This document shows positions 18,846 through 25,866 of a DNA stretch of 64,000 nucleotides, one piece after another. This stretch comes from Lysobacter luteus (GTDB lineage Bacteria > Pseudomonadota > Gammaproteobacteria > Xanthomonadales > Xanthomonadaceae). Position 1 is the stretch's first letter. Every line of letters begins with the position of its first letter. The DNA lies in NCBI RefSeq assembly GCF_907164845.1, contig NZ_OU015430.1:1168001-1232000 (forward strand), written 5' to 3'. The notes below the pieces were generated by a model. That model was given only the letters and a program-made list of their open reading frames with translations, had not been told where the DNA came from and made no database searches. Position numbers and translations under genes: made by a program.

Positions 18846-20375
18846 ATGAAGATTTTTATTGCCGAAAGTGAGGCAAATGTTTTCGAGTTCACTAACGCAC
18901 TCGTACTTGTTCCGAGTGACGACCGCTGGAATGACTTTGGCGTGCGGTCGTTCGTAGAATTCTATTTTGTTGAAGCAGGCGTGGTTCGTTTTAGCGAAAA
19001 GCTGAAGGCGCTTGTGCTGGGCGAACCTGAGCGGAGTTTCAGCGAAGCTCTCCGGGAGTTAATTAGAGGTGGTGAGTCGAGTGTCAGAGCACTAGAGTTT
19101 GTAACCGTGCTTCCCAAGCTTCAGAACTATCGAGATCTCATAGAAACGTGTGGGCCGGCTAAAGCCAGGACTGTGCTCCGCGCGTTACGTGACGCTCCTT
19201 TCGCCAATATGGGTGCTCGGCCCGCGTGGTTGCGGCGGGCGCTCCGAGTGCCTGCGATGCAGGAGGTTTTGCTTCGCGATTCTGAGTCTTACTTCGCCTA
19301 CTACAACCTTAGGACTCTCTTCTCGGGACTGGGCGAGCAACTCGACTTGGCAAGCGAAGCCGTCGATTTGGCTCCATCACAGTATTTGCCGTCCATGCAA
19401 TTTCGATGGAATCACAATAGTCCAGTGCCCAGGCGGATCAACGTTTTGGTGGGTGAGAACGGATTGGGCAAGACTGAGTGTCTGAAGCGTGTAGCTCGCG
19501 CTTTGTTGCGCTACAACGGAGACGCTGTGGACCCAGCCTTTGGGCGCCCACGATTTTCCCGTCTGCTGCTGATTGGCACCCACGGAAGTCAGTACGTCAG
19601 TTCGCCTGAGCAACCCGCCATCCCGTACTTTCCGGTTCGGATGTATTCTGACCTTGCTCATCGAAGCGCAGAGCTTATCAGTCGCCTGCTCCACGAGAAG
19701 GAGTCCATCGCGCGGCGGTCGCGCCTGCAAATCGTCGTCGACGGCTTGAGAAGTTCATTCGCCGACGGTCAGCTGAGAATCAAGATTCGTGATGGCAGCG
19801 AATATGCAATCAGCGCGCTGGAAGATCTATATGTGTCAGAGAGCGAGCAAGGCCGACTTAGATTCGTACACGACTTGGCGATGGGGCGTATTGTGCATGG
19901 GGGTGGCGCCCATCGACTGAGTAGCGGCCATATGCAGTTCCTGTGGCTGATATTGAATGTATGTGCGCACGCCGAGAATGGATCGCTAGTTCTCATAGAC
20001 GAGCCCGAGACGCATTTGCACCCCGCGCTGATTAGTCAGTTGGTAGCGCTTCTCAACACCGTCCTTCGGCTTACAGGGTCGGTTTCAGTTTTGGCGACCC
20101 ATTCCGCATATCTCGTCCGGGAGGTGCCTACGGACTGCGTCTTGGTGCTATCTCGACATGAAGGCGCTGTCCGTGCTGCTCGCCCCAGGCTGCAGACTTT
20201 CGGTGCAGACATTGGCTCAGTTAGCTTCTTCGTTTTCGAGGACGAGTTGATTGCCCGGATGCTGGCGGACGTGGAAGACGCAATTCGATCTCAGGGCAAT
20301 GCCGACAACTATTTGGAAGATGTGTCGATTAGCGCTCGGGTCGCCATACTAAGCAAGCTGGCGGGTCCCGCATGA
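18846..20375 (+). CDS. ABC/AAA-type ATPase of putative defence cassette
   Basis: A 509-residue P-loop ATPase of the AAA_15/AAA_21 (SMC/OLD-like) class. The first 190 residues are unrecognised. Walker A is GENGLGKT at 203-210. An ABC-type signature (LSSGHMQ, about 358-364) precedes Walker B with the catalytic pair Asp385-Glu386 (LVLIDEPETHLHP). The switch His is His419 (LATHSAYLVRE). No TOPRIM or nuclease domain follows. The stop overlaps the ATG of the HNH gene (ATGA), the arrangement of a sensor-ATPase/nuclease pair such as PtuA-PtuB of Septu. Starts 42 bases after the HEPN gene on the same strand. Confidence 0.85.
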   Translation: MKIFIAESEANVFEFTNALVLVPSDDRWNDFGVRSFVEFYFVEAGVVRFSEKLKALVLGEPERSFSEALRELIRGGESSVRALEFVTVLPKLQNYRDLIETCGPAKARTVLRALRDAPFANMGARPAWLRRALRVPAMQEVLLRDSESYFAYYNLRTLFSGLGEQLDLASEAVDLAPSQYLPSMQFRWNHNSPVPRRINVLVGENGLGKTECLKRVARALLRYNGDAVDPAFGRPRFSRLLLIGTHGSQYVSSPEQPAIPYFPVRMYSDLAHRSAELISRLLHEKESIARRSRLQIVVDGLRSSFADGQLRIKIRDGSEYAISALEDLYVSESEQGRLRFVHDLAMGRIVHGGGAHRLSSGHMQFLWLILNVCAHAENGSLVLIDEPETHLHPALISQLVALLNTVLRLTGSVSVLATHSAYLVREVPTDCVLVLSRHEGAVRAARPRLQTFGADIGSVSFFVFEDELIARMLADVEDAIRSQGNADNYLEDVSISARVAILSKLAGPA

Positions 20376-21238
20376 GATATATCAGACGACTTAGAGTCGA
20401 CGATCTTGCAGTCATCACGACCATAGCGGGAAACAAGAGGATCCCTGTTGCTAACAGAGCGATTTTCGACTCCGTGAGCGGTAAGTTGCCCGCTGCGTAC
20501 AAGGAATATTTGAAGGTTCGCGGCTGTCCGGTTTCGCTTCTACCTATGGCGACATCTGATGAGCAGAAGAAGCGCTTAAAAAGCCTCTATGCGTCTGAAG
20601 TTGTGGGATTAGAATTTATTGAGGAGGTTCGCAACAGGCTGAGCCCAGAGGTCTGCCCAATGTGCGGAAAGCCTAGCAACGGAGGCGAAGTAGATCATTT
20701 CGTAGAGAAGCATACACACCCCGAGTTCTCTTTCTTTTCCCCGAATCTAGTTCCAGCTTGTAAATGCAACGGTAGGCGAACAGCGTGTTGGGTCGGGGGC
20801 GTAAGGGTACGGCCGTTGCACCCGTACTTTGACAAGATTCTTCGACGCAGGCTGGTTAGGGCAAATTTCGAGGGGGCATTTGCCAGTCCTACCGTTAACG
20901 TCGTCACCGTCGGTGGTTTTGGTGCCTATCGGGACCGAGTCGAGGCGCACGTGCGCTCCATTATGATTCCAAATGGGGTGCAGGTTTGGTTGGCAAAGCA
21001 GTGGGAGCTGCTTTTGCTAAGCCCCCTCAAGCATCTTTCACTCACAACAAGTCCAGCATCAGTGCCCGAGTTGAGGGCCCATTTGACGAGCCTCCGGGAT
21101 CGGGCGGATCTCATGTATGGATCTTTAAATGGGTGGGAAGCAGTTTGGCTGACTGGGTTGATTGCGAATCCACGTGCGCTCCGCGGTGTTTGGATGCTCC
21201 TCGGCGGTAGTCCAATCGGTGCGATTCCTGCGCTCTAG
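20372..21238 (+). CDS. HNH endonuclease-like protein, partner of the ATPase
   Basis: A 288-residue protein with an HNH/ββα-metal region at about 95-135: CPMC at 95-98, the Asp108-His109 pair in EVDHFVEK, SPNLVPA and Cys130/Cys132 with Asn133 (CKCNGRR). The DHF.EK..HPEFSF..NL..CN pattern resembles HNH nucleases paired with ATPases in anti-phage systems. The C-terminal 150 residues are unassigned and helical. It is coupled to the ATPase by a 4-base overlap and is the last gene of the cassette. Likely role is DNA cleavage or nicking when the ATPase is triggered (inference). Confidence 0.78.
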   Translation: MRYIRRLRVDDLAVITTIAGNKRIPVANRAIFDSVSGKLPAAYKEYLKVRGCPVSLLPMATSDEQKKRLKSLYASEVVGLEFIEEVRNRLSPEVCPMCGKPSNGGEVDHFVEKHTHPEFSFFSPNLVPACKCNGRRTACWVGGVRVRPLHPYFDKILRRRLVRANFEGAFASPTVNVVTVGGFGAYRDRVEAHVRSIMIPNGVQVWLAKQWELLLLSPLKHLSLTTSPASVPELRAHLTSLRDRADLMYGSLNGWEAVWLTGLIANPRALRGVWMLLGGSPIGAIPAL

Positions 21239-21325
21239 TTGCTACAAAGAAAAAGGAGTCGACTCTTCCCGCCTCGTTGAATTTTCGTGCGAAGGACGCT
21301 GCCGAAGTCCCAAGCCCCAAGGAAA

Positions 21326-21350
21326 AACAGGGGTCAGAGTCGACTTTCTC
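21326..21350 (+). repeat. RAYT-type repeat, solo copy
   Basis: 25 bases identical to the left terminal repeat of the RAYT element at 23,896 (aacaggggtcagagtcgact ttctc). A degenerate inverted relative (ggagtcgactc core) lies at about 21,246-21,268. Confidence 0.9.
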
Positions 21351-21384
21351 TGTTGCGTTGAACTAAGTGTTGAAGAGGCTGCCG

Positions 21385-21699
21385 AGGTCCCAAGCCGCAG
21401 GTGAGAAGCTCCGAGAGTCACGGCCGACGCCGCGAGCGTCATGGGTCAGCCTCTGCGCTTCTCCAATCAGGCTGGGACCCGGACGCACGAGCGGAAATGT
21501 CTCACCTGTGAGTCTCGGGGACTCAAACTTGGGACTTCAACCCTGTCGCTTCAGCCTCTGGGCTTCACGCGGCAGCCTCAAAGCGTCAGGCGTGACGCTC
21601 CACGCCCCAGGAGTCAGGCTCCACGGCTCACGCTTGAGGCTCCGGGGCTCATGCTTGAGGCTTCAAGCCGCACGGGTCAGCCTTCAAGCGGCATAGGCC
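21385..21699. repeat. Degenerate 21-bp tandem array A (about 15 units)
   Basis: Fifteen head-to-tail 21-base units with a loose consensus near aggctccaaggctcacgcgtg. Clear units start at 21,385, 21,448, 21,511, 21,553, 21,574, 21,616, 21,637, 21,658 and 21,679. Best-conserved positions are the aggctc/agcctc start and a central GCTCA/GCGTC. There are no spacers. Translated, it gives a 7-residue repeat (SLKASGV TLHAPGV RLHGSRL), but no start signal supports translation. Confidence 0.85.
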
Positions 21700-21728
21700 C
21701 ACCAAAGAGTGTCAGCGCAGGCACAAGT

Positions 21729-21750
21729 AGGGGTCAGAGTCGACCTCCTC
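21729..21750 (+). repeat. RAYT-type repeat, partial solo copy
   Basis: aggggtcagagtcgac followed by ctcctc instead of tttctc. It is in direct orientation with the copy at 21,326, so the two bracket array A. Confidence 0.82.
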
Positions 21751-21870
21751 AGCTTGCCTCGACCGGCGTCGCTGTCTGTCCGCGCGAAAAGGGGGCTCAC
21801 TTGTGTTTGCCAGCAGCCCTGCTGAAGTGATGCGCCAGCAGCCCTCACGCTCACCATTGCCGAGGTTCAC

Positions 21871-22455
21871 ATGTCCGAACGCGTCCTTGTCTTCTACGGC
21901 TCTTACGCGCAGGCCGCATGGGCATCCGCCTGGCCGACTACTGCGTGCGCGCACTGCAGGCCGGCGGCGTCGTCGCCGAGCTGATCGACGCCAAGGCGGT
22001 GGACCTCCCGATGCTGGACCGCATGTACAAGGAGTATTCGCCGGGCGAGGCGCCGGAGGCCATGGAGGCGCTGGCCGGCAAGATCCGCGGTGCCGATGGC
22101 TTCGTGTTCGTCACCGGCGAGTACAACTGGGGCATGCAGCCGGGCCTGAAGAACCGCACCGACCACTTCCTGGAGGAGTGGTTCTGGCGCCCCGCCGGCA
22201 TCGTGAGCTATTCGGCCGGGCGCCTGGCCGGTGCGCGCGGTAGCGTCCCCTGGCACGGCACGCTGTCGGAAATGGGAATGGTGGTGATCTCCAGCACCGT
22301 CAACGTCGGGCCCATCGGCAAGACGCTGGACGCGCAGGGGCAGCCCATCGACGAGCCCGGAACGTTCCTCGAGAAGAGAGCTTCGCCGACGACCTGGCCT
22401 GGTGGATGGAGGCCGCACGGCTGCAGAAGGGGCGGAAGGCGCCGCCGTTCTGTGT
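21871..22455 (+). pseudogene. NAD(P)H-dependent FMN reductase family, frameshifted
   Basis: Three frames are needed to read this flavodoxin-fold reductase. The N-terminus MSERVLVFYGSY (from 21,871) is out of frame with MGIRLADYCVRAL (from 21,918). The last helix (FADDLAWWMEAARLQKGRK, about 22,383-22,440) is in a third frame. The middle has normal family segments (VFVTGEYNWGMQPGLKNRTD, FWRPAGIVSYSAGRLAGARG). The C-terminal frame has lost its stop and runs into the next gene. A truncated second copy at 23,772 carries the same first frame defect. Two independent shifts make a sequencing error unlikely but not impossible. Confidence 0.8.
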
Positions 22456-22507
22456 GGGTGAGCAAGAGGCAGGGGTTGGAAAGATTCATTCCCAAAGGAG
22501 GTCGCAG

Positions 22508-23164
22508 TTGAATAGCGACGTGGCGAGTGCTCAAGAGCGACTTGAGCGGGTGAGGTTTGGAACGCATGCCCTGCATCGCGCGGTAGACGTCCTGTGGGAT
22601 GAGCTGCCTGAGCCTCGAGGTCTGCGCGAACTGGCCGTGCGGGGTTTCGCGAACATAGTCAGGCAGCATTTGATCGCGCAGTGGGTACTGGTGCAGCGCG
22701 AACTGGACGTATCGGCCACAGCATTGGTCCGGCCAACCTACGAGGCTCTTTTAAGGGTCATCTGGACGCTGCGTGGCGCTGATGACTCATGGATCGAGGG
22801 CTTCTTTAAGCCCACAGATGGCGCGATCAACTCTGATGCCGAAACCCGAAAGGGCCCCGATGTGTTGGCTATGTTGGCGGCTATCGAGCGCCATCATCCA
22901 GCGGAGATCTATCGACCACTCCTTCACCTGAAGGAAGCGACGTGGCGGGCGATGCACTCGTATGTACACGGTGGGATTCGGCCGGTTGTTCAGAGCTTCG
23001 TGGCGTTCCCTGCGCATGAAGCTGGGTCGCTGCTGCTCAATGCAAACGGCATGCTGATCCTTGCTACGAATGCGGTTCGCATGGCGCATGGCCTTCAATC
23101 ACCTATGCTTCCGGACCTCCAAAGGCAGTTCGCGGATTGCTTGCCGCCGGTCGAGTCGTCGTAA
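22508..23164 (+). CDS. Unassigned alpha-helical protein in island
   Basis: A 218-residue helical protein. The start is set at TTG 22508 because AAAGGAGGT lies at 22,494-22,502 with ideal spacing; the open frame upstream is only the tail of the reductase pseudogene. Segments such as LVRPTYEALLRVIWTLRGA and LHLKEATWRAMHSYVHGG recall DUF6988/DUF5677-type proteins, where Arg and His of two helices are conserved; this is a weak match. No signal peptide. Function unknown; its island position suggests an accessory role. Confidence 0.68.
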   Translation: MNSDVASAQERLERVRFGTHALHRAVDVLWDELPEPRGLRELAVRGFANIVRQHLIAQWVLVQRELDVSATALVRPTYEALLRVIWTLRGADDSWIEGFFKPTDGAINSDAETRKGPDVLAMLAAIERHHPAEIYRPLLHLKEATWRAMHSYVHGGIRPVVQSFVAFPAHEAGSLLLNANGMLILATNAVRMAHGLQSPMLPDLQRQFADCLPPVESS

Positions 23165-23286
23165 TAGCGGGCAACAATGGGCTCAGGTTCGCTTGTAAGC
23201 GCTCAGCGGCAAACAGGGCAAGCTGCGCAGAGCCTCAGAAATTAGTAGTTCAGAAGTTCTTTTCCAACTCAACAGGGGATCAAGTA

Positions 23287-23613
23287 GTGAGCACACCCGG
23301 GGAACAAGCAGCACCTCAGCCGCATCCGCAGATGGTCGAGAAAGGAGCGATCGCGAGCTTCTTCGACACACTTATTGGCACCGTCATGCTCGTTCTTCTC
23401 GCCGCAGGACTGATCGCGATCACCCTGACGTGGCGTGCAAGCGATCTCGAGTTTCTGGGTGGTGGCCAGGTGCGGGTTACGGAGAGCACTTGGTGGGGGC
23501 TGGAGAAGAAGGTGACTAAGTTGGAGTGGTCGGCTCAAGAGAGCTGGCTTGAGATCGATCAGAACGAGGTGCGCATCCCCCTTCGAAATCGTGCGATGAG
23601 GCTTGAGAACTGA
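23287..23613 (+). CDS. Small membrane protein, unassigned
   Basis: A 108-residue protein from GTG 23287, with AGGGGA 8-9 bases upstream. One strong membrane helix lies at about residues 25-47 (TLIGTVMLVLLAAGLIAITL). A soluble part of about 60 residues follows with a beta-rich, Trp-containing pattern (STWWGLEKKVTKLEW). A longer frame reaching 23,137 overlaps the previous gene and lacks a start signal. Not recognised. Confidence 0.6.
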   Translation: MSTPGEQAAPQPHPQMVEKGAIASFFDTLIGTVMLVLLAAGLIAITLTWRASDLEFLGGGQVRVTESTWWGLEKKVTKLEWSAQESWLEIDQNEVRIPLRNRAMRLEN

Positions 23614-23771
23614 CCTCACATCTGGTGAAAACGGGGGTGTAGTGAAGATTGCGAGCTTGGAAGTGCTGTAGCCACGCCTAAGTCCGAGCGGTCTCTACCT
23701 GTCTGGGTTGGCGAGCCGTCGTCCCGGGTCGATGCACCAGTAGCCCCCCGCTCACGACTCCCGAGGTCCAC

Positions 23772-23895
23772 ATGTCCGAACGCGTCCGTGTCTTATACGG
23801 CTCCTACCGCGCGCAGGCCGCATGGGCATCCGCCTGGCCGACTACTGCGTGCATGCGCTGCAGGCCCGCGCCGTCGACGCCGAGCTGATCGATAG
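23772..23895 (+). pseudogene. Truncated second copy of the FMN reductase
   Basis: About 120 bases nearly identical to the first part of the pseudogene at 21,871 (MSERVRVLYGSYRAQ, then MGIRLADYCVHALQ in a shifted frame). It is cut off exactly where the left terminal repeat of the RAYT element begins. It keeps one codon (CGC) that the other copy lacks but shows the same frame break, so the break may predate the duplication. Confidence 0.82.
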
Positions 23896-24732
23896 AACAG
23901 GGGTCAGAGTCGACTTTCTCAATCTGCCTCTGCGGGTACCGCTTGCCGGCGGGGCCGCCCGATACGCCTGGGGCGGATGGACCGTCCCAGTTGCTCCTCG
24001 ATCATGGCTGTAAACCGATCCGTACCCAGCGCCTGCTGGCGCTGCAGCCGGTTGCGGATGGTCTCCAGCTCCTCTGGGGTGACCGCCTTGGCAACCCAGG
24101 CGCGATAGGCCGACAGGCGCGCGGCTTCGTCGCCGCCAAGCGCCAGGTACTGCGGGTGGGGTGTCACTAGAACATCACGTGTCCCCAAGGCATTGGCCGC
24201 GTAGCTGGACCACGGGTGGTCGCCGGGTGTGGCCGCCACGGCGGCGCGGACCGGGTTGAGCTCGATGTAGCGATAACAGCGCAGCAGGTGCGCGTCGCTC
24301 TGCACGGGGCACGCCTTGTAGCGGCCTTCCCACAGGGTGCCGGTGCGGCCGTAACGGTCGTTGACGTAGCGCACGTAGCGGCGGCCCAGTGCCTGCATCA
24401 TCGCGCCGACCTGGCCGCCGGCGCCCGGTGTCACCAGCAGGTGCACGTGGTTGGTCATCAGCACGTACGCGTGGATGGCGCAGCCGGCGCGGGTGGCGGC
24501 GGCGCGCAGCTCGTCCAGGTAGCGCACGTGGTCGATAGGCTGGAAGAAACACGGGCGGCGGTCATTGCCGCGTTGGACCACGTGCTGGGGAACGCCTGGC
24601 AGGTCGATGCGGGGGAGGCGTGGCATGGCGTCGGTGCGATGCGGAGGTCCGGCCATGGTGGGCGCGGCGCGGGGCCGACCGTATCGGTGCTCGCCCAATC
24701 ACGCTGTCAGAAAGTCGACTCTGACCCCTGTT
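23896..24732. mobile_element. RAYT element with 23-bp perfect inverted termini
   Basis: A transposase gene bounded by aacaggggtcagagtcgact ttc at 23,896-23,918 and its exact complement at 24,710-24,732. The left end touches the transposase stop codon. No target duplication was seen, as expected for HUH/Y1 enzymes. It interrupts the truncated reductase copy on the left and abuts 21-bp array B on the right. Confidence 0.88.
23919..24626 (-). CDS. REP-associated tyrosine transposase (RAYT, Y1/IS200-like)
   Basis: A 235-residue Y1 transposase, complete. The start at 24626 gives the family N-terminus MPRLPRIDLPGVPQHVVQRG; Met codons further upstream add no homologous sequence. The HUH metal motif is His60-x-His62 (TNHVHLLV). 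The catalytic Tyr lies in CYRYIELNPVRA (Tyr118 or Tyr120). RAYTs are single-domain relatives of IS200 transposases that mobilise or maintain REP-like palindromes. Its flanking repeat (AGGGGTCAGAGTCGACTTT) differs from the GTAGGAGCG REPs in icmF, so it is probably cognate to the former. Confidence 0.93.
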   Translation of the reverse strand: MPRLPRIDLPGVPQHVVQRGNDRRPCFFQPIDHVRYLDELRAAATRAGCAIHAYVLMTNHVHLLVTPGAGGQVGAMMQALGRRYVRYVNDRYGRTGTLWEGRYKACPVQSDAHLLRCYRYIELNPVRAAVAATPGDHPWSSYAANALGTRDVLVTPHPQYLALGGDEAARLSAYRAWVAKAVTPEELETIRNRLQRQQALGTDRFTAMIEEQLGRSIRPRRIGRPRRQAVPAEAD

Positions 24733-24745
24733 CTGCGGGGTTCCA

Positions 24746-24892
24746 AACCTCGCAGACGAGGTCGCGGGCCCCGCGTCCCGGGTCGTCGACCTCATCGCTG
24801 AGGTGCCGAACCTCGTCCGCGCGGCCGCTGGCCTCGTGGCTGGGGTCGGCGAGTTCAGGGGTGGGGTCGCTGACCTCGTTGCCGGCGCAACC
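24746..24892. repeat. Degenerate 21-bp tandem array B (about 7 units)
   Basis: Seven head-to-tail 21-base units starting at 24,746 with consensus near gacctcgtggctggggtcgct (clearest at 24,788, 24,809, 24,830 and 24,872). It starts 13 bases after the right repeat of the RAYT element. The unit sequence differs from array A but the period is the same. In one frame it encodes DLIAEVP NLVRAAA GLVAGVG heptads that could be misread as the N-terminus of the next gene. Confidence 0.8.
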
Positions 24893-24934
24893 GCGGAGTA
24901 CTCTGCCCGCATGGCTGGGTTCCGAGGGGGCGGA

Positions 24935-25837
24935 ATGTCCGGGTTGAAGAATGTTCGGAACCGTCGCGACGACGCGCTGTCGCGCGTGCGTTGGGATCAG
25001 TTCGAGAGTCTGCTCGCGGTGTACTTCCGTGGTCAGGGGTATGAGGTGGACCACTGCGGGACCGGTGGCGGGGACACCCGGTTCGACGGCGGCATCGACC
25101 TACGGCTGCGGCGGCCCGGCGAGTACGTGCTCGTCCAGTGCAAGCATTGGAACGCCAAGCAGGTCCCGCACAACGAGGTCCACCAACTGCTGGGCCTGAT
25201 GCTCAACGAGGACGCAACCAGCGCCATCCTCGTGACGAGCGGCGAGTTCACCACTGCGGCGCGCCAGGCGGCTACGCGACTGGGTCGCGTGCGCCTGATC
25301 GATGGTGAGGAGCTGCGAGTGATGCTCGGCCCGCTGCCGGAGCCCCAGCCAGATCGGATGGAAGACGTTCTGCGGGGTTTCGCCGGCACGGTGGTGCGCA
25401 GCGGGCTGTCGGACCAGGTGATGTCCGCGGTGGGTGCCCGCGTCGGGGGGCATGTTCGCCGCGAGGCCGGGCGCGCGGTGAAGGGCGCGCTGGTGACACT
25501 GGGATTGAAACTGTTGGCGGGCGCGGTGCTGCTTGCGGTTGTGCTGGTCGTCTTCAACAACATGCGCGCCTCGCTGCAGTCGCAGCTCACCAGGCCAACT
25601 CCCCGGCCGCCGGCTATCACGGCGGCGCCTATCGCTGCGACACCCGACGCGTCCAAGCCGGTTGCGGCGACCCGCGACGAGTGCCGTGAAGTCATCGATG
25701 CACTGTCTGGGACCTACATCGATCACTGTGCGAGCGGGGCGGCGCCGACGGTCCCCACCGAAGCGGAGCGCCGCGCGCTGGCGCGGAAGGCGGACGAAGC
25801 AATCAAGTTGATCGAGGCGTCGACGCCAGAGATGTAG
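24935..25837 (+). CDS. Membrane-anchored Mrr-like restriction endonuclease
   Basis: A 300-residue protein from ATG 24935 (GAGGGGG just upstream; alternative ATG at 24,911, and longer forms only add array B). The N-terminal half is an Mrr_cat PD-(D/E)xK domain: FESLLAVYFRGQGYEV, catalytic Asp in TRFDGGIDL, QCK in VLVQCKHW, then the ILVTSGEFTTAA strand-helix. A membrane helix (LLAGAVLLAVVLVVFNNM) and a Cys-containing tail follow. Mrr proteins cleave methylated or foreign DNA. Membrane-anchored versions are common but poorly studied. It sits at the right end of the island. Confidence 0.85.
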   Translation: MSGLKNVRNRRDDALSRVRWDQFESLLAVYFRGQGYEVDHCGTGGGDTRFDGGIDLRLRRPGEYVLVQCKHWNAKQVPHNEVHQLLGLMLNEDATSAILVTSGEFTTAARQAATRLGRVRLIDGEELRVMLGPLPEPQPDRMEDVLRGFAGTVVRSGLSDQVMSAVGARVGGHVRREAGRAVKGALVTLGLKLLAGAVLLAVVLVVFNNMRASLQSQLTRPTPRPPAITAAPIAATPDASKPVAATRDECREVIDALSGTYIDHCASGAAPTVPTEAERRALARKADEAIKLIEASTPEM

Positions 25838-25866
25838 GTGCAACTGCCTGCGAAGCGGCGAACAGC

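Larger units (their letters stand above)
21239..21870. other. Non-coding repeat-rich stretch
   Basis: No credible gene. It contains two partial copies of a block of about 85 bases (a GTCGACT palindrome, then CGTTGAA, then gctgccgaRgtcccaagcc: 21,250-21,310 and 21,335-21,400), two direct copies of the RAYT-type repeat, and the 21-bp array between them. The short open frames here come from the 21-base period, which is a multiple of three. Confidence 0.75.

Noticed and set aside
18846-21238. Naming the ATPase/HNH pair Septu (PtuA/PtuB)
   Set aside because: Gene order and class fit, but I cannot confirm homology from sequence by eye; two extra coupled genes precede the pair. A model search would decide.
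21385-21699. CRISPR array
   Set aside because: Units are contiguous 21-base repeats without spacers, are degenerate, and no cas gene is present.
21367-21830. Open frames of 109 and 129 codons in the repeat stretch
   Set aside because: They exist because the 21-base unit keeps frame; no ribosome-binding site, and the product is a heptad copy of the repeat.
24803-24934. Longer N-terminus for the Mrr-like protein
   Set aside because: The extra 44 residues are array B read as heptads and lack a ribosome-binding site; the ATG at 24,935 has one.
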